Shown piece after piece: positions 58,446-64,000 of a stretch of DNA of 64,000 nt (within the stretch, counting starts at the first letter, position 1; each line of letters starts with the position of its first letter). A model generated the notes under the pieces. That model was not told where the DNA came from and did no database searches. It saw only the letters and a program-made list of their open reading frames with translations. The position numbers and the translations under genes are program-made. The stretch comes from Candidatus Mediterraneibacter guildfordensis. Its GTDB lineage: Bacteria; Bacillota; Clostridia; Lachnospirales; Lachnospiraceae. Location: positions 62,001-126,000 of the forward strand of contig DXIS01000017.1 of assembly GCA_019112735.1 (NCBI GenBank). The letters are read 5' to 3'.

Positions 58446-59393
58446 ATGAGCAGCAAAATCACAATCATCGGCGCAGGAAGCGTCGGCGCAACAATCGCGT
58501 ACAAACTTTCCTATGAAGAATTCGTATCCGAGATCGTCATGATCGATATTAACAATGACAAGGTCGAGGGCGAAGTAATGGACATCGAGCAGGGCACCTG
58601 CTTCAGAAGCCCGATCTCCATCATCGCAGGAAGCTACGAGGATGCAAAGGATTCCGATATCGTGATCATCACATCCGGTATCGCACGTAAGCCGGGCCAG
58701 ACAAGGATCGAGCTTGCACAGACAAATGTCAACATTATCAAGTCTATCACACCGGAGATCGTGAAAGCGGCGCCAAATGCGAAGTACATTATCGTAAGCA
58801 ACCCGGTTGACGTACTGACTTATGTATTTACAAAGATTTCCGGACTTCCGGAGAACCAGATCATCGGATCCGGTACACTTCTGGATACTGCACGTCTTCG
58901 TTACGGCCTGTCCAGACATTTCAACGTTGCACAGAAGAACATCCATGCATACGTATACGGCGAGCACGGCGATTCTTCCTTCGTTCCGTGGTCAGGCGCA
59001 AATATCGCCAGCATGCCGATCGATGACTACTACAAAGAGATGACCGCACGCGGCGTAGAGCTTAAAGAGCTGGACAAACCGGCAATGGAAGAGTACGTAC
59101 ACAAATCAGGCGGACAGGTTATCGCGAAGAAGGGCGCTACATTCTACGCAGTATCCATCTCTGTTGTAGAGCTTTGCAACCTTGTGCTTGCAGCTTCCAA
59201 CTCCGTTGCGACTGTATCTTCCATGATGCACGGCGAGTACGGCATCGATGATGTATGCTTAAGCGTTCTTTCTCTCGTAGGACCGGACGGTGTGGTTGAC
59301 AAAGTTCCGATGCACCTGACAGACGAGGAGATCGAGAGACTCCAGGCAAGTGCGAATAAGCTGAAAGACGTTATTGCCCAGTTAGAGATCTAA
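58446..59393 (+). CDS. ldh: L-lactate dehydrogenase, copy 2
   Basis: A 315-residue NAD-dependent enzyme. The nucleotide loop is IIGAGSVGATIAYKLSY (residues 5-21). The catalytic His is in VYGEHGDSSFVPWSGANI (about residue 178), and NPVDVLTYV and SGTLLDTARLRY are conserved. The SGIARKPGQTR loop carries Lys rather than the Gln seen in copy 1 at the specificity loop, so malate or another 2-hydroxyacid cannot be excluded. Its codons look strongly biased, as in highly expressed genes. It lies 14 bp before hdrB and behind the Rex-type promoter, so it is probably the first gene of the Hdr operon. It may work in either direction, depending on coupling to Hdr. Confidence 0.9.
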   Translation: MSSKITIIGAGSVGATIAYKLSYEEFVSEIVMIDINNDKVEGEVMDIEQGTCFRSPISIIAGSYEDAKDSDIVIITSGIARKPGQTRIELAQTNVNIIKSITPEIVKAAPNAKYIIVSNPVDVLTYVFTKISGLPENQIIGSGTLLDTARLRYGLSRHFNVAQKNIHAYVYGEHGDSSFVPWSGANIASMPIDDYYKEMTARGVELKELDKPAMEEYVHKSGGQVIAKKGATFYAVSISVVELCNLVLAASNSVATVSSMMHGEYGIDDVCLSVLSLVGPDGVVDKVPMHLTDEEIERLQASANKLKDVIAQLEI

Positions 59394-59407
59394 AGGAGGT
59401 ATACACT

Positions 59408-60205
59408 ATGAAATACAGCTATTTTCCCGGCTGTACGCTGAAGAACAAAGCTGTGGACCTGGATCATTATGCCAGGATCTCCGCGGAGGCTTTGGGCTTC
59501 GAGCTGGAGGAGATCAGCGAGTGGCAGTGCTGCGGCGGCGTATATCCGCTGGGCACCGATGAGATCGCCACAAAGCTGGCTTCTGTCCGTGCCCTCAACG
59601 ATGCGAAAGAGCACGGCCAGGATCTGGTAACGGTCTGCTCCGCCTGTCATCATGTGATCAAGCGTGTCAACGACGACATGCAGAACGTGGATGACATCCG
59701 CACAAGAGCGAACAATTACCTGAAGCTTGACGAGCCCTATGAAGGCGAGACGACGGTGCTCCATTATCTGGAAGTGCTCCGCGACCGCGTGGGATTCGAC
59801 GAGCTGAAGAAAAAAGTCGTGAAACCACTTACGGGTAAGAAGATCGGCGCTTACTACGGCTGCCTGCTCCTTCGCCCGGGCAGGATCATGGCATTCGACG
59901 ATCCGGAGAACCCGACCATCCTTGAGGACTTTATCCGTGCCCTGGGCGCTGAGCCGGTGATCTATCCGTACCGGAATGAGTGCTGCGGCGGTTACATTTC
60001 CCTGAAGGAAGAGGACATGTCAAAGAACATGTGCCGCAAGATCGAGGAGAGCGCGGCGGGATTCGGCGCGGATATGCTTATCACGGCCTGTCCGCTGTGC
60101 ATGTACAACCTGAATAAAAACAACGGCGGCAACCTGCCGGTATACTATTTCACAGAACTTCTTGCAGAGGCTCTGGGACTCAAAGAGGAGGTGGATGAGC
60201 AGTGA
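59408..60205 (+). CDS. hdrB: Heterodisulfide reductase subunit B-like protein
   Basis: A 265-residue cytoplasmic subunit binding noncubane Fe-S clusters through two CCG domains. The first set is FPGCTLK, then WQCCGGVYPL and VTVCSACHH. The second is YYGCLLL, then NECCGGYISL and ITACPLCMYNL. In methanogens HdrB reduces the CoM-S-S-CoB heterodisulfide; a gut Firmicute lacks that substrate, so another thiol or acceptor is expected. AAAGGAGGTATACACT precedes the ATG. Its TGA overlaps the GTG of hdrC. Confidence 0.93.
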   Translation: MKYSYFPGCTLKNKAVDLDHYARISAEALGFELEEISEWQCCGGVYPLGTDEIATKLASVRALNDAKEHGQDLVTVCSACHHVIKRVNDDMQNVDDIRTRANNYLKLDEPYEGETTVLHYLEVLRDRVGFDELKKKVVKPLTGKKIGAYYGCLLLRPGRIMAFDDPENPTILEDFIRALGAEPVIYPYRNECCGGYISLKEEDMSKNMCRKIEESAAGFGADMLITACPLCMYNLNKNNGGNLPVYYFTELLAEALGLKEEVDEQ

Positions 60206-60591
60206 AAACAGAACAGAAACGCGCAGAGATGATCAAAGAGATCAGCGGCGTCAATCCGCTCAAATGCATGAAATGCGGCAAATGTTCCGCTTCCTGCCCG
60301 TCCTACAATGAGATGGATATCAAACCTCACCAGTTCGTATCCTATGTGATCAATGAGGACATTGAATCTCTCGTGAAATCCAAATCACTCTGGAAATGTC
60401 TTTCCTGCTTTGCCTGCATAGAGAGATGTCCGCGCGACGTGAAGCCGGGCAAACTCATCGATGCGGCGAGACAGATCGTTGTGCGTGAGAGAGGACAGAA
60501 TTACCTGCTGGCGGATGAGATCCCGGAACTGGTGGATCCTGATACGCCGCAGCAGCTTCTCGTAAGTGCATTAAGAAGATACAGGAGGTGA
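60202..60591 (+). CDS. hdrC: Heterodisulfide reductase subunit C-like ferredoxin protein
   Basis: A 129-residue protein with two [4Fe-4S] motifs, CMKCGKCSASCP (residues about 17-28) and CLSCFACIERCP (about 67-78). It passes electrons between HdrA and HdrB. It starts at GTG 60202, overlapping the hdrB stop, with GAGGTGGATGAGCA upstream. hdrA begins 6 bp after its stop. Length is slightly shorter than methanogen HdrC but usual for bacteria. Confidence 0.92.
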   Translation: MKTEQKRAEMIKEISGVNPLKCMKCGKCSASCPSYNEMDIKPHQFVSYVINEDIESLVKSKSLWKCLSCFACIERCPRDVKPGKLIDAARQIVVRERGQNYLLADEIPELVDPDTPQQLLVSALRRYRR

Positions 60592-60597
60592 TAACAG

Positions 60598-62586
60598 GTG
60601 CAGAGGATAGGAGTATTTGTCTGCCACTGCGGATCAAACATCGCCGCAACGGTAGACGTTAAGAAAGTCGCTGAGATGGCGCTCCATGAGCCGGGCGTTG
60701 TGCATGCGGAAGACTATCAGTATATGTGTTCCGAGGCCGGCCAGGAGAAGATCAAAGAAGCCATTCAGCAGAAACATCTGACAGGACTTGTCGTCTGTTC
60801 ATGTTCTCCGCGTATGCACGAGACGACATTCAGAAATGCAGCGGAGAGAGCGGGCCTGAACCCGTATATGGTGGAGATCGCCAACATCCGTGAGCACTGT
60901 TCATGGATCCATAAAGATATCGAAGAAGCTACAGAGAAGGCAGTCATCCTGATGCGTGCGGCTGTTGCGAAAGTGAATCTTGACGCGCCGCTGCAGCCGG
61001 GCGAGAGCCGTGTAACGAAGCGTGCGCTTGTGATCGGAGGCGGCATCGCCGGCATCCAGACCGCGCTCGACATCGCGGAAGCGGGCTACCCGGTTGATAT
61101 CGTGGAGAAGACGCCGAGCATCGGCGGAAGGATGTCACAGCTTGACAAGACATTCCCGACCCTGGACTGCTCATCCTGTATCCTGACCCCGAAGATGGGT
61201 GAAGTGAACGCACATCCGCTGATCAACATCTATACATACAGCGAGGTGGAGAGCGTATCCGGCTTCGTGGGCGACTTTACAGTCGAGATCCGCAAGAAAG
61301 CAAGAAGCGTGGATATGAACAAGTGTACAGGCTGCGGCCTCTGCCAGGAGAAATGCCCGAGCAAGAAGACGCCCAGCGAGTTCAACCGCGGCTTGAGCAC
61401 CAGAAGCGCGATCTACACACCGTTCGCACAGGCGGTCCCGAACGTTCCGGTGATCGACCGTGACGCATGTATCAAGTTCAAGACCGGAAAATGCGGTCTC
61501 TGCTCGAAAGTGTGCCAGGCGGGCGCTATCGATTATGACCAGATCGATGAGATCGTAACAGAGAAGTACGGCGCGATCGTTGTCGCTACCGGATTCGACA
61601 TGATCAAGCTGGATAAATATGACGAGTACGCATACAGCCAGAGCAAGGACGTCATCACATCCCTGGAGCTGGAGCGTATCATGAATGCGGCAGGACCGAC
61701 AGGCGGACATCTGGAGCGCCTCTCCGACGGCAAAGCGCCGAAGGAGCTGGTATTCATCCAGTGTGTGGGCAGCCGGTGCGCAGACGACCGGGGCAAGAGT
61801 TACTGCTCCAAAGTCTGCTGTATGTACACGGCAAAACATGCCATGCTGATCCGCGACAAGTATCCGGATACAAATGTGACCGTGTTCTACATCGACGTGC
61901 GTACGCCGGGCAAGAACTTCGATGAGTTCTACCGCAGAGCCGTTGAGGATTACGGGGTAAACTACATCAAAGGCCAGGTCGGAAAGGTCATCCCGCAGCC
62001 AAACGGCAAACTGCTTGTACAGGGCGCGGACCTGATCGACAACAAGCAGATCCTGAAAGAGGCGGATATGGTCGTTCTTGCAGCTGCCATTGAGCCGAAC
62101 CCGGATGTTCGGAAGATCGCGACCATGCTCACCGCGAGCATCGACACAAACAACTTCCTTACAGAGGCGCACGCAAAGCTGCGTCCGGTGGAGTCTCCGA
62201 CAGCCGGCATCTTCCTCTCGGGCGTATGCCAGGGACCGAAAGATATCCCGGAAACTGTATCCCAGGCAGGAGCTGCCGCTGTGAAAGCCATCGGCCTTCT
62301 TGCAAAAGATAAACTGCTGACCAATCCGTGTACGGCACATTCCGATGAACTCCTGTGTAACGGATGTTCCCAGTGTGCGAATGTCTGCCCGTACGGTGCG
62401 ATCACCTACGAGGATAAAGAGGTGAACGATCACGGAATCCGCGAGACAAGACGCATTGCGGTTGTAAATGACGCACTGTGCCAGGGCTGCGGTGCCTGCA
62501 CCGTAACATGTCCGTCCGGAGCAATGGACCTGCAGGGATTCTCGAACAGACAGATTCTAGCGGAGGTGGATGCGATATGTCGATAG
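60598..62586 (+). CDS. hdrA: Heterodisulfide reductase subunit A-like flavoprotein (electron-bifurcating)
   Basis: A 662-residue FAD and multi-cluster subunit, the likely bifurcation site. It starts at GTG 60598 with AGGAGGTGATAA. The N-terminal domain has CHCGSN and VVCSCSPRMHETTFR. The FAD loop is VIGGGIAGIQTALDIAEAG (about residues 143-161), followed by DCSSCILTPKMGEV. Ferredoxin-like clusters are CTGCGLCQEKCP, CGLCSKVCQ, CNGCSQCANVCP and CQGCGACTVTCP. Length and domain order match HdrA of methanogens and acetogens. Its 3' end overlaps mvhD by 10 bp. Confidence 0.94.
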   Translation: MQRIGVFVCHCGSNIAATVDVKKVAEMALHEPGVVHAEDYQYMCSEAGQEKIKEAIQQKHLTGLVVCSCSPRMHETTFRNAAERAGLNPYMVEIANIREHCSWIHKDIEEATEKAVILMRAAVAKVNLDAPLQPGESRVTKRALVIGGGIAGIQTALDIAEAGYPVDIVEKTPSIGGRMSQLDKTFPTLDCSSCILTPKMGEVNAHPLINIYTYSEVESVSGFVGDFTVEIRKKARSVDMNKCTGCGLCQEKCPSKKTPSEFNRGLSTRSAIYTPFAQAVPNVPVIDRDACIKFKTGKCGLCSKVCQAGAIDYDQIDEIVTEKYGAIVVATGFDMIKLDKYDEYAYSQSKDVITSLELERIMNAAGPTGGHLERLSDGKAPKELVFIQCVGSRCADDRGKSYCSKVCCMYTAKHAMLIRDKYPDTNVTVFYIDVRTPGKNFDEFYRRAVEDYGVNYIKGQVGKVIPQPNGKLLVQGADLIDNKQILKEADMVVLAAAIEPNPDVRKIATMLTASIDTNNFLTEAHAKLRPVESPTAGIFLSGVCQGPKDIPETVSQAGAAAVKAIGLLAKDKLLTNPCTAHSDELLCNGCSQCANVCPYGAITYEDKEVNDHGIRETRRIAVVNDALCQGCGACTVTCPSGAMDLQGFSNRQILAEVDAICR

Positions 62587-63020
62587 AAAAGAATGAAGAA
62601 TTCAGACCAAAGATCGTGGCGTTCTGCTGCAACTGGTGCAGCTACGCCGGAGCAGACCTGGCGGGAAGCAGCCGTATGTCCTATTCGGCAGACGTGAAGA
62701 TCATCCGCGTTCCCTGTTCATGCCGCGTCAATCCGATGTTCATCTTAAGAGCATTCGAGAAAGGCGCCGACGGCGTGATCATGTGCGGATGCCATCCGGG
62801 AGATTGCCACTATACGTCAGGCAACTACTATGCGAGAAGACGTATGACGCTTCTGTTCTCCATGCTGGACTACATCGGAGTGGAGAACGGACGTACCCGC
62901 GTTGAGTGGGTATCCGCCGCTGAGGGCGCGAAATTCTCACAGACCATGCATGAGTTTGTGGACAAGATCAAATCCCTTGGCAAGAATGTAAGATTGGAGG
63001 ATTTAAGATGCAGGAATTAA
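62577..63020 (+). CDS. mvhD: Hydrogenase iron-sulfur subunit MvhD-like
   Basis: A 147-residue protein linking HdrA to an electron donor. The ATG at 62577 follows GGAGGTG; an upstream in-frame ATG at 62478 lies inside hdrA. The [2Fe-2S]-type Cys set is in FCCNWCSYAGADLAG, PCSCRVNPMFILRAFEKGADGV and MCGCHPGDCHYTSGNYYARRR, the last a diagnostic MvhD segment. No hydrogenase large subunit is in the window, so the donor is likely encoded by the next genes or to the right. It overlaps the next gene by 13 bp. Confidence 0.92.
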   Translation: MSIEKNEEFRPKIVAFCCNWCSYAGADLAGSSRMSYSADVKIIRVPCSCRVNPMFILRAFEKGADGVIMCGCHPGDCHYTSGNYYARRRMTLLFSMLDYIGVENGRTRVEWVSAAEGAKFSQTMHEFVDKIKSLGKNVRLEDLRCRN

Positions 63021-63982
63021 TCAACCGCGCAAAAGAGCTTCTGGCCGACGGAACCGTGGCAAGAGTGCTCGGATGGAAAGCCGGGGACCTGCCTTACAAT
63101 CCGGAACCGGCTTACTTTGAGAAAGAGGAAGACTTCGCGGATTTCGTTTACAACGGCTTCTGCGGGGCCAACTTAAGCAAATATATGATCGAGGCTTCCA
63201 AGCTGGAGGGCAAAACCCTCGTATGCCTGAAGCCGTGCGATACATACAGCTATCAGGAACTGTTGAAAGAACACCGTGTGGACCGCGAGAAAGCGTATAT
63301 CATCGGCGTGGGCTGCAAGGGCAAGCTGGATATCGAGAAGATCCGCGCCATGGGCATCAAAGGTATCAAAAACATCTCCGGCGCAGAGATCGAAGATGAA
63401 GCGGAGACGCTGACCATCGATACGATCTACGGTGAGAAGACATGCGCGTATACAGACGCCATGCTGGAGAGATGCCACGTATGCAAGGGCAAGGACCATA
63501 TGATCTTTGACGAGATCATCGGCGAGTCCAAAGAGACGAAAGATGCGGACCGTTTCGCGGAAGTAGAGAAGATCGAGGCCATGAGCCCGGAAGAGAAGTT
63601 CGCATTCTTCCAGAAAGAGCTGAGCAAATGCATCCGCTGTAACGCCTGCCGCAATGTATGTCCTGCATGCAGCTGCCGCAAGTGTGTATTTGACAGCAAC
63701 AAGTTCGACAGCTCACAGAAAGCGAACGTGGATTCCTTCGAGGAAAAGATGTTCCACATCATCCGTGCTTTCCATGTGGCCGGAAGATGTACGGACTGCG
63801 GCGAGTGCAGCAGAGTATGTCCGCAGGGCATCCGCCTGCATCTCTTCAACCGCAAGTTTATCAAAGATATCAACGAGCTCTACGGCGAGTATCAGGCCGG
63901 AGCGGACCTGGAGCCCAGGACTCCGCTGACCAACTATACGACGGAAGACGCAGAGCCTGGAATTGTGGCAGAAAGGGGATAA
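63008..63982 (+). CDS. Fe-S protein of FrhB/4Fe-4S type, Hdr operon
   Basis: A 324-residue protein. The N-terminal 200 residues (GFCGANLSKYMIEASKLEGKTLVCLKPCDTYSYQELL, IIGVGCKGKLDIEKI) resemble the F420-hydrogenase beta-subunit-like family, which binds flavin and takes electrons from a donor. Two ferredoxin-type motifs follow: CIRCNACRNVCPACSCRKC (residues about 207-225) and CTDCGECSRVCP (about 261-272). TTG and CTG codons are not used for the start; the ATG at 63008 overlaps mvhD and has GGAGG at 62996-63000. It is a plausible input module for the Hdr complex. The exact donor (formate, NADH or H2) is not given by sequence. Confidence 0.8.
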   Translation: MQELINRAKELLADGTVARVLGWKAGDLPYNPEPAYFEKEEDFADFVYNGFCGANLSKYMIEASKLEGKTLVCLKPCDTYSYQELLKEHRVDREKAYIIGVGCKGKLDIEKIRAMGIKGIKNISGAEIEDEAETLTIDTIYGEKTCAYTDAMLERCHVCKGKDHMIFDEIIGESKETKDADRFAEVEKIEAMSPEEKFAFFQKELSKCIRCNACRNVCPACSCRKCVFDSNKFDSSQKANVDSFEEKMFHIIRAFHVAGRCTDCGECSRVCPQGIRLHLFNRKFIKDINELYGEYQAGADLEPRTPLTNYTTEDAEPGIVAERG

Positions 63983-63986
63983 TGTT

Positions 63987-64000
63987 ATGTATAAGATCGC
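63987..64000 (+). CDS. Start of next Hdr-operon gene, cut off by window
   Basis: ATG at 63987, 4 bp after the previous stop, with AAAGGGGATAATGTT as ribosome site. Only the first codons (MYKI) are visible. Spacing indicates continuation of the operon. Identity cannot be told. Confidence 0.6.

Overview
The window reads as chromosomal DNA of a strictly anaerobic, gut-type Firmicute, most likely a Lachnospiraceae relative. The support is GC-rich but clostridial-style coding with AGGAGG-type ribosome sites, FeoA/FeoB, B12-dependent ribonucleotide reductase, an Hdr/MvhD electron-bifurcation module, a Spo0A-type DNA-binding domain, DUF975/CmpB membrane proteins, and protein sequences that look lachnospiraceal. 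Species cannot be named from sequence alone. No rRNA, CRISPR array, insertion sequence or prophage was seen; one tRNA-Ser(CGA) is present.

Layout. 1-6.4 kb: 3' part of purF, a MATE exporter, an HTH-Uma2 fusion, an Mrp Fe-S carrier, an esterase, and a histidine phosphatase interrupted by an in-frame TAG. 7.0-9.1 kb: an AT-richer patch with a DUF4143 ATPase and a solitary Spo0A C-terminal domain protein, bordered by tRNA-Ser. 9.2-20.3 kb: an ABC-F protein, patatin, polyphosphate kinase, aldose epimerase, topoisomerase III, a hexapeptide-repeat protein and an ABC exporter. 20.4-26.9 kb: a Na+/solute symporter, lactate dehydrogenase 1, and a DtxR-type regulator divergent from feoA-feoB-Cys-rich partner, then a lipoprotein. 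27.2-34.7 kb: nrdJ, then a three-gene operon (GGDEF cyclase, double glycosyltransferase with PilZ domain, polytopic membrane protein). 34.7-49.9 kb: two further MATE exporters, an SOS-type Y-family polymerase with a YolD-like partner, a phosphatidyltransferase, a DUF2325 protein, an S1 protein, CBS pyrophosphatase, flavin reductase, malic enzyme, an AsnB-like synthetase, enolase, an esterase and a DUF368 protein. 50-58 kb: nucleotidyltransferase, galE, a YkgJ protein, a SulP transporter, two small proteins and a DUF975-CmpB membrane protein. 58.2-64 kb: lactate dehydrogenase 2 followed by hdrB-hdrC-hdrA-mvhD and further Fe-S genes running off the right edge.

How it fits together. Two systems stand out. 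The first (29.6-34.7 kb) looks like a self-contained c-di-GMP-controlled polysaccharide machine: a cyclase with an intact GGDEF and inhibitory site is translationally coupled to a protein carrying two family-2 glycosyltransferase modules, a BcsA-like membrane core and a PilZ receptor, then to a third membrane protein. The second (58.2 kb to the edge) places NAD-linked lactate dehydrogenase 14 bp ahead of a heterodisulfide-reductase-type bifurcation module, behind a promoter overlapping a near-perfect Rex operator, which suggests redox-controlled coupling of pyruvate/lactate to ferredoxin-level electron flow.

Several regulatory circuits can be read by eye: DtxR-like palindromes at feoA, feoB and, 15 kb away, DUF2325; a LexA-type dyad over the polymerase promoter; an NrdR-like box upstream of nrdJ; and 0A-box-like repeats just upstream of the promoter of the Spo0A-domain gene. 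All site calls are visual matches to consensus and were not scored computationally.
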